The notes under the pieces: model-generated
The model's input: only the letters and a program-made list of their open reading frames with translations
Told to the model about the DNA's origin: nothing
The model's database searches: none
Origin: Candidatus Schekmanbacteria bacterium GWA2_38_11
GTDB taxonomy: Bacteria; Schekmanbacteria; GWA2-38-11
DNA length: 5,297 nt
NCBI GenBank assembly: GCA_001790645.1
Contig: MGDB01000132.1
Coordinates: forward strand, 9,446-14,742
Direction: 5' to 3'
Program-made: the position numbers and the translations under genes
In this document: one piece after another, positions 1 through 5,297 of the stretch
How positions within the stretch are numbered: the first letter of the stretch is position 1
Layout of the letters: every line of letters begins with the position of its first letter

Positions 1-351
1 AGAGCGAAACGTGGTTTTAAAGCCAGAAGAAGAAGAAAAAAATTACTGGGAATGGCCAAGGGCTACTTTGGGTCAAAAAGCAGGGCTTATACTATAGCAG
101 CCCAGCAGATTCTCAAAAGCCTGGCTTATTCTTATATTGGTCGTAAAAACAAAAAGAGAGATTTCAGGAGCCTCTGGATCATCCGGTTAAATGCGGCGGC
201 CCGGCTTAATGGAATCTCTTACAGCAAATTGATATGCGGTTTGAATAAAGCCAATATAAAAATAAACAGAAAGAGCTTATCAGAGCTTGCAATAAAAGAC
301 CCGGCAGCTTTTACCGAAGTAGTTTCCATCGCTAAAAGTAATTTGGCTTAG
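1..351 (+). CDS. rplT: 50S ribosomal protein L20, 5'-truncated by window edge
   Basis: The frame is open from base 1 and reads RAKRGFKARRRRKK before an internal methionine at 52, so the gene does not start at that ATG. In the L20 family the N-terminus is M-[AP]-R-V-KRG..., which implies that only about two codons are missing and the full protein is about 118 residues, the usual length. L20 binds 23S rRNA, is needed early in 50S assembly, and in several bacteria autoregulates its own operon. Visible hallmarks are the very basic N-terminal tail, the AKGYFGSKSR segment, the R-x-LWI-x-R-x-NAAAR-x-NGISYSK block and an alanine-rich C-terminus ending at TAG 349-351. The start and any upstream infC/rpmI lie outside the window. 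pheS follows after 162 nt on the same strand, matching the conserved rplT-pheST order. Identification is near certain. Confidence 0.97.
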   Translation, partial: RAKRGFKARRRRKKLLGMAKGYFGSKSRAYTIAAQQILKSLAYSYIGRKNKKRDFRSLWIIRLNAAARLNGISYSKLICGLNKANIKINRKSLSELAIKDPAAFTEVVSIAKSNLA

Positions 352-417
352 GTTTTTTTGCGGATATGCTTTTTTTGGGCTTTCCAGTTCTTCTCCCGCT
401 GATTTAAAATCAATTAT

Positions 418-497
418 GATTACACAGATTAAATAAGGATTACATTGATTTTTCAAAAAAATCTAATCTGTGTAATCTAATGTAAATCTCTGTAATC
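418..497. repeat. Four-copy GATTACA-type dyad repeat between rplT and pheS
   Basis: Four 14-nt units fit GATTACANNGATTW: forward at 418-431 and 438-451, reverse-complement at 464-477 and 484-497. Start-to-start spacing is 20 nt in both arms, the gaps are 6, 12 and 6 nt, and the dyad centre falls between 457 and 458. Units 1 and 3 are a perfect 14-bp inverted repeat (GATTACACAGATTA against TAATCTGTGTAATC). Units 1/4 agree at 12 of 14 positions and units 2/3 at 11 of 14. The element ends 16 nt before the pheS start codon and would be transcribed if rplT and pheST are co-transcribed. It could be a dispersed intergenic repeat, an operator for a tetrameric or paired-dimer regulator, or an RNA hairpin; the sequence does not decide. 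No U-run follows, so it is not a standard terminator. Confidence 0.8.
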
Positions 498-513
498 AAG
501 ATTTGAAGAATCT

Positions 514-1530
514 ATGAAAGAGAAACTTTCTTTAATAGCCTCAAACGCACTTGAAGAAATCCGCCGAGCAAAATCCAGTTCCGAGCTTGATAATATCAGG
601 GTAAAATATTTAGGGAGAAAAGGAGAACTTACGGGTATCTTAAAGGAGTTGAGAAATCTCCCGGTAGAAATAAGAGCTGAGACAGGAAAACTTGGTAATG
701 AGGTCAAAAGCTCGATCGAAAAAGCCCTGGATGAGAAAATCAGTTACCTGAAGGAGATAGAAAAGCAGGAGAAGTTCAATAAAGACATTCTCGATATTTC
801 TCTTCCAGGCAGAGCGCTGCGGCTTGGCAAAAGACATCCTGTGACCCAGACGCTTGATGAAGTGACCTCTGTTTTTCTGCGCCTTGGGTTCCATATTGAA
901 GAGGGCCCTGAGGCAGAGCTTGATTATTATAATTTTGAAGCACTGAATATTCCAAAGGACCATCCTGCAAGGGACATGCAGGACACTTTTTATATCTTTG
1001 ATGAAGTCCTTTTAAGGACCCATACATCTCCTGTACAGATAAGGACTTATTTAAAGCAGAAACCTCCGGTCCAGATCATTGCGCCGGGCAAGGTCTATCG
1101 CCGCGATGCAGACATATCCCATCTTCCTATGTTTCACCAGGTTGAGGGGTTCCATGTTGATGAAGGGATTACTTTTGCAGACCTTAAAGGGACGCTGGAG
1201 ACATTTATCCACAAGATGTTTGGCAGCGAAGTGGGATTGAGGTTCAGGCCGAGCTTTTTTCCATTTACAGAGCCGAGCGCCGAGGTGGATATTGCATGCG
1301 TTATCTGCAAGGGGAAGGGATGCAGGATCTGCAAAAATACAGGATGGATAGAAATACTTGGCTGCGGGATGGTGGACCCTGACGTCTTTAAAAGGGTTGG
1401 ATATAATGATGAAAAATATACTGGATACGCCTTCGGCATGGGAATCGAAAGAATCACAATGCTGAGATATCAGATAGACGATATAAGGCTCTTTTTTGAA
1501 AACGACATGAAATTTCTCACACAGTTCTGA
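514..1530 (+). CDS. pheS: Phenylalanine--tRNA ligase alpha subunit
   Basis: Catalytic subunit of class II phenylalanyl-tRNA synthetase, which activates Phe with ATP and charges tRNA-Phe in the cytoplasm as an (alpha-beta)2 complex with PheT. The protein has 338 residues, normal for the bacterial family. Residues 1-90 form the charged helical N-terminal arm (predicted coiled coil that contacts tRNA). The catalytic core carries HPVTQTLDEV (108-117), the motif 1 region with DYYNFEALNIPKDHPAR (137-153), RTHTSPVQIR (168-177), motif 2 VYRRDADISHLPMFHQVEG (194-212), the substrate-pocket segment FTEPSAEVD (251-259) and motif 3 GYAFGMGIERITMLRY (304-319); Ala306 aligns with the specificity-setting E. 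coli Ala294. Residues 262-273 are an inserted Cys-x2-Cys-x4-Cys-x2-Cys, a likely metal knuckle absent from the E. coli protein. The start is firm: an in-frame TAA at 493-495 leaves ATG 514 as the only candidate. The upstream Shine-Dalgarno is weak (GAAGAA, 505-510). pheT follows after 111 nt. Confidence 0.98.
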   Translation: MKEKLSLIASNALEEIRRAKSSSELDNIRVKYLGRKGELTGILKELRNLPVEIRAETGKLGNEVKSSIEKALDEKISYLKEIEKQEKFNKDILDISLPGRALRLGKRHPVTQTLDEVTSVFLRLGFHIEEGPEAELDYYNFEALNIPKDHPARDMQDTFYIFDEVLLRTHTSPVQIRTYLKQKPPVQIIAPGKVYRRDADISHLPMFHQVEGFHVDEGITFADLKGTLETFIHKMFGSEVGLRFRPSFFPFTEPSAEVDIACVICKGKGCRICKNTGWIEILGCGMVDPDVFKRVGYNDEKYTGYAFGMGIERITMLRYQIDDIRLFFENDMKFLTQF

Positions 1531-1541
1531 TTTTTAAGAAT

Positions 1542-1565
1542 GTAGGGTAACCCTTTAGGGTTGCC
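1542..1565 (+). repeat. REP-like unit 1 (GTAG plus hairpin)
   Basis: GTAG at 1542-1545 precedes a 9-bp stem, GGTAACCCT (1546-1554) with AGGGTTGCC (1557-1565), closed by a two-base TT loop; the stem has one T·G wobble at 1548/1563. It is the forward copy of the inverted pair and lies 11 nt after the pheS stop codon, where it could also stabilise the 3' end of a pheS transcript. Confidence 0.65.
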
Positions 1566-1585
1566 TGCCTGCCGGCAGGCAGGCA
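1562..1585. repeat. Perfect 24-bp GC-rich palindrome
   Basis: The half-site TGCCTGCCTGCC (1562-1573) is followed immediately by its exact reverse complement GGCAGGCAGGCA (1574-1585), with no spacer. Each half is itself a tandem TGCC triplet. As single-stranded DNA or RNA it would fold into a strong hairpin or, as duplex, a cruciform. It joins the two REP-like units and shares its first bases with the end of unit 1. There is no following T-run, so it does not look like an intrinsic terminator despite its stability. Confidence 0.85.
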
Positions 1586-1590
1586 TAAAA

Positions 1591-1613
1591 GCAAGGCTGA
1601 AGCCTTGCCCTAC
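1591..1613 (-). repeat. REP-like unit 2 (inverted copy)
   Basis: Read on the minus strand from 1613, it begins GTAGGGC and folds as an 8-bp perfect stem: on the plus strand GCAAGGCT (1591-1598) pairs with AGCCTTGC (1601-1608) around GA. The stem bases at two positions are swapped relative to unit 1 (GG/CC in place of CC/GG), yet the GTAGGG leader, flanking AA/TT and loop size are conserved, as expected if the hairpin itself is what is recognised. Confidence 0.65.
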
Positions 1614-1627
1614 GGTTGATTGCCGTT

Positions 1628-1632
1628 AAGGA
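1628..1632 (+). promoter_or_regulatory. Shine-Dalgarno site of pheT
   Basis: AAGGA lies 9 nt before ATG 1642, good spacing for a ribosome binding site. A TAA immediately precedes the ATG in frame (1639-1641), so this site and start are unambiguous. It shows that pheT has its own translation signal rather than being coupled to pheS, in keeping with the repeat-filled gap between them. Confidence 0.8.
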
Positions 1633-1641
1633 ATTTTTTAA

Positions 1642-4068
1642 ATGAAAGCGACTTTAAAATGGCTTAAGGAGTATGTGGATTTTGACTTTTCTCCTGAAGA
1701 GCTGGCAAATGCCTTTACAATGACTGGAACCGAAGTTGAGAGTATTTCCTATTTTGCTAAAGGCATTGAGAAAATAATCGCAGGAAAGATTCTTTCTTTA
1801 GAAAAACTCCAGGGTGAGGGGAACCTATTTCTCTGCCAGGTAGATATCGGAAGAGAGATTTTAAAAATAGTAACTGCTGCACCAAACATAAAAGAGGGAA
1901 TGGTTGTTCCTGTTGTACCAAAGGGGACAATGCTTCCTACTGGAATCACAGTCACTGCGCAGACATTCAGAGGAATTGAATCAAGCGGGGTTTTATGCTC
2001 TGAGCAGGATTTGGGACTTGTTGACCATTCAGAAGGAGTAATCAAGCTTCCAAAAAATCAGGCAATTGGAAAACCAGTGCCTGAACTCGTTGAGGCTGAA
2101 GATGTTGTGTTCGAGCTCAGTCCCACACCTAACCGGCCGGACTGCCTTAGCGTATTTGGCCTTGCAAGGGAGATATCAGCAATTACAGGAAACCCTTTGC
2201 ACCTGCCAGAGATAAAGCTTAAAGAGTCAGGGCTTGATACAGCAAAACTGGTTTCTATAGAAATAAAAGAGCCTGACCTCTGCCCGAGGTACACTGCAAG
2301 AATCATACAGGGAGTGAGAGTTGGAGAATCGCCGTCCTTTATGAAGCGGAGACTAAAGGCAGTTGGAGTCAGGTCAATAAATAACGTTGTGGACATAACC
2401 AATTATCTGCTCATGGAATTCGGGCATCCTCTCCATGCGTTTGACTTTGACTTCATAAGGGGGAAAAAGATTGTTGTAAGATGTGCAGGGAGCGGAGAAA
2501 AGTTTAAGACACTTGACGGTGTTGAGAGAGCTTTAAAAAAGGATACTCTTCTTATTGCTGACAGTGAAAAAGGGATTGCCATTGCAGGAATAATGGGTGG
2601 GGAAAACTCTGAGGTATCTGAAAGCACAAAAAATGTCCTGCTTGAAAGCGCATATTTTGACCCTGTCAACATAAGGCGTGGTTCAAAATATCTTGGCCTT
2701 TCTACGGAGGCATCTTACAGGTTTGAGCGCGGAGCAGACCCTGATATTTTAAAGTATACATCAGAGAGAGCCATTGCACTTATGCAGGAGATGTGCGGGG
2801 GTGAGGTTACAAAAGGAATTGTTGATGAGTATCCAAAAAAGATTTCAAGAAAAACAGTACTGCTTCGAAGTGACAGGATAGAAAAAATCCTGGGAGTAAA
2901 AGTCTCTCCTGGGAAGGTAAGAGATATCCTTGAAAAACTTGGGATAGCAATCAGTAAGGAGCAAGGAGGGAACATGAAAATCACAGTGCCCTCTTACCGT
3001 CCTGATCTTGAGAGAGAGATTGATATTATAGAAGAGGTTGCAAGAATTTTTGACTACAGCAATATTCCTGTTACTTATCCCCCTGTAAAGCTTTCCAGTG
3101 TGACGGAATTTGGGGAGACCCCTGTAGCTGACCAGATAAAAAACATAATGACAGGCTGGGGTTTCTTTGAGGTAATCAATTACAGTTTCATAGATGACAG
3201 GATATTTGACAGGTTCCTTATAGGAGAGGGAAGCCCGCTTCGCAGAGCAGTAAAAATAAAAAACCCTCTAAGCGAGGAACAGAATATACTGCGTACCACA
3301 TTGATACCGGAACTCGTAGAGAACTTGGCGCTGAACATAAAAAGGTTTGTCTCAGACCTTAAGATCTTTGAAATAGGAAAAGTTTTTTTCAGCACTGCTC
3401 CGAATGAATTGCCTCGTGAAAAAACATATTTTTCCGGCCTTGCAACCGGAGAATGGGAACAGAAGTCGTGGATGAATGTAAAACGCCAGACAGATTTTTA
3501 TGACGTAAAAGGGATAATAGAATCGGTTTCAAATTTCTTTTTAATTCCTGTTACTTTCCAGATGAGTGAGAAAGAAGATGAGGAACATGGACTGCCTGGT
3601 TTTCTTGATAAAAGAAAATCTGCAAATATCTGCCAGAATGAAAAGTGCATTGGTTTTTTAGGCGAGCTTCATCCTGATATCAGAGAAAAATTTGAATTCC
3701 GCCAGCCGGTTGTTGTATTTGAAATTATCCTGGATGATTTAGCCTCTGATATAAAAGATAAACCTGTATATAAACTGATTCCAAAAAACCCGCCTTCCTA
3801 CAGGGATATTGCTATAATACTTCCTGAATCAGTTACCTATGAAGAAACAGTGAAGATAATAAAGGAAGTGGGCGGAGAACTTCTTGAAGAGGTCAGTATC
3901 TTTGATCTCTACAGGGGAGGCCAGATCCCACAGGGGAAAAAGAGCATGGCTTTCTCATTAATTTTCCGCGACCCAAAAAGGACCCTGACAGATGAAGAGG
4001 TTGACAGGGTGCGGCTCGATATAATAAGTGAACTTAACAAGAGATTAGAGGCAGAGCTGAGGAGCTGA
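1642..4068 (+). CDS. pheT: Phenylalanine--tRNA ligase beta subunit
   Basis: Structural, tRNA-binding and editing subunit of phenylalanyl-tRNA synthetase, partner of PheS. It has 808 residues, typical of the full-length bacterial form. Domains in order: the short N-terminal MKATLKWLKEYVDF segment; EMAP-II-like tRNA-binding OB fold (about 40-150, with GVLCSEQDLGL at 116-126); B3/B4 editing domain (about 213-390); B5 domain (about 403-475, with VPSYRPDLEREIDIIEEVAR); catalytic-like core that pairs with PheS (about 490-700); and the C-terminal ferredoxin-fold anticodon-binding domain (about 712-808). Editing-site residues matching E. coli His261, Glu334, Thr354 and Ala356 appear as His265 (PLHAFD), Glu335 (NVLLES), Thr355 and Ala357 (GLSTEASYRFERG), so hydrolysis of Tyr-tRNA-Phe is predicted to be intact. 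The reading frame is uninterrupted and ends at TGA 4066-4068. The next gene begins 75 nt later and is functionally unrelated. Confidence 0.98.
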   Translation: MKATLKWLKEYVDFDFSPEELANAFTMTGTEVESISYFAKGIEKIIAGKILSLEKLQGEGNLFLCQVDIGREILKIVTAAPNIKEGMVVPVVPKGTMLPTGITVTAQTFRGIESSGVLCSEQDLGLVDHSEGVIKLPKNQAIGKPVPELVEAEDVVFELSPTPNRPDCLSVFGLAREISAITGNPLHLPEIKLKESGLDTAKLVSIEIKEPDLCPRYTARIIQGVRVGESPSFMKRRLKAVGVRSINNVVDITNYLLMEFGHPLHAFDFDFIRGKKIVVRCAGSGEKFKTLDGVERALKKDTLLIADSEKGIAIAGIMGGENSEVSESTKNVLLESAYFDPVNIRRGSKYLGLSTEASYRFERGADPDILKYTSERAIALMQEMCGGEVTKGIVDEYPKKISRKTVLLRSDRIEKILGVKVSPGKVRDILEKLGIAISKEQGGNMKITVPSYRPDLEREIDIIEEVARIFDYSNIPVTYPPVKLSSVTEFGETPVADQIKNIMTGWGFFEVINYSFIDDRIFDRFLIGEGSPLRRAVKIKNPLSEEQNILRTTLIPELVENLALNIKRFVSDLKIFEIGKVFFSTAPNELPREKTYFSGLATGEWEQKSWMNVKRQTDFYDVKGIIESVSNFFLIPVTFQMSEKEDEEHGLPGFLDKRKSANICQNEKCIGFLGELHPDIREKFEFRQPVVVFEIILDDLASDIKDKPVYKLIPKNPPSYRDIAIILPESVTYEETVKIIKEVGGELLEEVSIFDLYRGGQIPQGKKSMAFSLIFRDPKRTLTDEEVDRVRLDIISELNKRLEAELRS

Positions 4069-4131
4069 GAGCGAGTGGATTGTGAAGGCTTATAGCTGAT
4101 AATTTGGATTTTCTTATTTGCCATTTAAATA

Positions 4132-4136
4132 AAGGA
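4132..4136 (+). promoter_or_regulatory. Shine-Dalgarno site of the AOR-family gene
   Basis: AAGGA lies 7 nt upstream of ATG 4144, and an in-frame TAA at 4126-4128 rules out a longer protein. No convincing promoter or terminator was found in the 75-nt gap after pheT, so read-through from pheT cannot be excluded. Confidence 0.8.
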
Positions 4137-4143
4137 ACATCTT

Positions 4144-5297
4144 ATGAAACCAGACTCCGGCACGATCTTAAGAGTTAATTTATCAACCGGGAAAATAAAT
4201 AAAGAACCTTTGCCTGAGAAGATAAGAGCAAATTTTATTGGCGGTAGGGGAATAAATTCAAAAATTCTCTATGACGAGACAGGACCTGCTACAAATCCTC
4301 TTTCATCCCAGAATAAACTGATCTTTGGTGCAAGCCCAATCTCAGGGACAAATGCCCCTGCAGTGGCGAGGTTCACTGTAACTGCAAAGTCTCCCCTGAC
4401 CGGAATTCTCGGTGATGCAAATGCCGGCGGTTTCTTCGGACCTGAACTTAAGCTTGCAGGTTATGACCATGTGATAATTGAAGGGGAGGCTCCTGAAGTG
4501 GTTTACATTTTTATAAAAGATGACAAGGTTGAAATACGCGAAGCAAAAAAGCTCTGGGGCAATAACACCCTGGAAACTGATAGGCTCATAAAGGAAGAGC
4601 TTGCTGACGGGAAAGTAAGAGTTGCTTCCATCGGCCAGGCAGGGGAGAACAAAGTCCTCATTGCTTCAGTCATGCATGAGGAGAGGGCTGCTGCACGGTG
4701 CGGTATCGGGGCTGTAATGGGGTCAAAGAATTTAAAGGCTCTGGCAGTGAGGGGGACTGGAAAAGTTGAACTCGCAGAGCCTGACCGTTTCAATGAGCTT
4801 GCAAAGGAGCTTCATAAAAAGGCTGCCTCAACAAAGCTTGCAGAGATTATCAAAAAGTATGGCGGTGCAGGTGGTACAGGAACAACCAACAGGATTGGTA
4901 TTCTGGCGCTTAAGAATTTCTCTCAAACAGGGGGATGGGAGGGTGCTGATAAGTTTAACCCTGAGCTTATTGCAAATGAATTTTACACAGGCTCCAAGGC
5001 CTGCTACAAATGCCCCATTGCGTGCAGTAAAAAATATGAGGTAAAGGACGGCCCCTACAAGGGTGAAAAGGGGAATAAGATTGAAGAGGGTTGCTTTACT
5101 CCCTTTGGTCCTTCATGCTACAATGCTTATCTCCCCTCAATTTTTAAGATTAATAACCTTGTCAACCAGTACGGGATTGATTCCCTTGCCTGCGGAACAA
5201 TGATCGGGATGGTCATGGACTGGTATGGAAGAGGTATAATAACCTCCAAAGACACAGACGGCATCGAACTTACCTGGGGCAATTACGAAGCAGTAAT
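4144..5297 (+). CDS. Aldehyde:ferredoxin oxidoreductase family protein, 3'-truncated
   Basis: The frame stays open for 384 codons to the window edge. Full-length relatives are about 600-650 residues, so the C-terminal 40% is missing. AOR-family enzymes hold a bis-pyranopterin tungsten (sometimes molybdenum) cofactor and one [4Fe-4S] cluster, and in the classical members oxidise aldehydes to acids with ferredoxin in the cytoplasm of anaerobes. The N-terminal domain (1-210) is typical: RVNLSTGKI (10-18), GGRGINSKILYDE (33-45), AKSPLTGILGDANAGGFFGPE (81-101), LAGYDHVIIEG (104-114), and GQAGENKVLIASVMHEERAAARCGIGAVMGSKNLKALAVRG (164-204). Cluster ligands Cys287, Cys290 and Cys294 form C-x2-C-x3-C; the fourth, expected near the C-terminus, is outside the window. 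The segment after the cluster reads IEEGCFTPFGPSC (313-325) rather than the EYET-type motif of classical AORs, which makes the substrate uncertain. No signal peptide is seen. Family assignment is firm; function is not. Confidence 0.93.
   Translation, partial: MKPDSGTILRVNLSTGKINKEPLPEKIRANFIGGRGINSKILYDETGPATNPLSSQNKLIFGASPISGTNAPAVARFTVTAKSPLTGILGDANAGGFFGPELKLAGYDHVIIEGEAPEVVYIFIKDDKVEIREAKKLWGNNTLETDRLIKEELADGKVRVASIGQAGENKVLIASVMHEERAAARCGIGAVMGSKNLKALAVRGTGKVELAEPDRFNELAKELHKKAASTKLAEIIKKYGGAGGTGTTNRIGILALKNFSQTGGWEGADKFNPELIANEFYTGSKACYKCPIACSKKYEVKDGPYKGEKGNKIEEGCFTPFGPSCYNAYLPSIFKINNLVNQYGIDSLACGTMIGMVMDWYGRGIITSKDTDGIELTWGNYEAV

Larger units (their letters stand above)
1542..1613. 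repeat. REP-pair (BIME-like) element in the pheS-pheT gap
   Basis: The 72-nt element opens with GTAGGG (1542-1547) and closes with its reverse complement CCCTAC (1608-1613). Each end is one copy of a 23-nt unit, GTAGGGYAASSCTTYAGSSTTGC, in inverted orientation, with 17 of 23 positions identical. Each unit is a GTAG tetranucleotide followed by an 8-9 bp hairpin. Four of the six differences form two compensatory pair swaps (C-G to G-C), and a fifth changes T·G to C-G, so pairing is kept. A perfect palindrome lies between the units. A 5' GTAG plus hairpin, arranged head to head, is the known architecture of bacterial REP sequences and BIMEs, which are mobilised by RAYT (TnpA-REP) transposases. 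No transposase is in the window. The structural call is secure; the REP assignment is inference. Confidence 0.7.

Noticed and set aside
331..359. Weak hairpin (GCTAAA/TTTGGC) at the rplT end followed by seven Ts, as an intrinsic terminator
   Set aside because: The stem is only 6 bp with a G·T pair, lies in coding sequence, and the T-run begins 6 nt after the stem; too weak to call.
366..407. Thirteen-codon minigene (MLFLGFPVLLPLI) upstream of pheS as a possible Phe leader peptide for attenuation
   Set aside because: It has only two Phe codons, no properly spaced Shine-Dalgarno site, and no terminator/antiterminator pair with a U-run after it; the downstream structure is explained by the repeat array.
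640..1027. Minus-strand open frames of 83 and 107 codons opposite pheS
   Set aside because: They are antisense shadows of strongly conserved PheS motifs, with low-complexity translations and no recognisable domains.
1542..1613. A tRNA gene, suggested by 72-nt length, closing stem and three hairpins
   Set aside because: Arm lengths and loops are wrong (two-base loops, zero-loop palindrome), and there is no anticodon loop or T-loop consensus.
4104..4131. Promoter TTGGAT-16 nt-TAAATA for the AOR-family gene
   Set aside because: A start site from this -10 would fall at or beyond the Shine-Dalgarno sequence, and both boxes match poorly.
4114..4132. Hairpin TTATTT/AAATAA overlapping the AOR-gene ribosome binding site as a translational switch
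   Set aside because: Six A-T pairs with a 7-nt loop is marginal and expected by chance in AT-rich sequence.
4766..5044. Open frame of 92 codons on the + strand in a second frame
   Set aside because: It lies wholly inside the AOR-family gene, whose frame carries the recognisable motifs and cluster cysteines; no family resemblance or ribosome binding site was seen.

Overview
The window holds the distal end of a conserved bacterial translation operon followed by the first part of an unrelated redox gene, all on the + strand. In order: rplT (ribosomal protein L20, missing only about its first two codons at the left edge), pheS and pheT (the two subunits of phenylalanyl-tRNA synthetase), then the N-terminal 384 codons of an aldehyde:ferredoxin oxidoreductase (AOR) superfamily protein, cut by the right edge. 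The rplT-pheS-pheT order is the classic tail of the infC-rpmI-rplT-pheST cluster. PheS and PheT assemble into the (alpha-beta)2 enzyme that charges tRNA-Phe; L20 is an early 50S assembly protein. The AOR-family gene has no functional link to translation and probably marks the change to a metabolic region.

The organism is a bacterium (bacterial-type PheS and PheT, Shine-Dalgarno sites before pheT and the AOR gene). The tungsten/molybdopterin AOR-family enzyme suggests an anaerobe. The moderately AT-rich sequence, a four-cysteine insertion in PheS and repeat-filled gaps inside a normally compact operon resemble genomes of uncultivated or deep-branching anaerobic lineages, but no phylum can be named from this window.

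The most notable non-coding content is two different repeat structures, one in each gap of the rplT-pheS-pheT cluster. The rplT-pheS gap (352-513) has four copies of a 14-nt motif (GATTACANNGATTW), two forward and two reverse, with identical 20-nt spacing in each arm and an overall dyad. The pheS-pheT gap (1531-1641) has a 72-nt element made of two inverted 23-nt units. Each begins with GTAG followed by a hairpin, and the differences between the two hairpins are base-pair-preserving; a perfect 24-bp GC-rich palindrome lies between them. This is the architecture of a REP pair (BIME-like element). All genes read cleanly without frameshifts, and no complete previously undescribed multi-gene system is visible.
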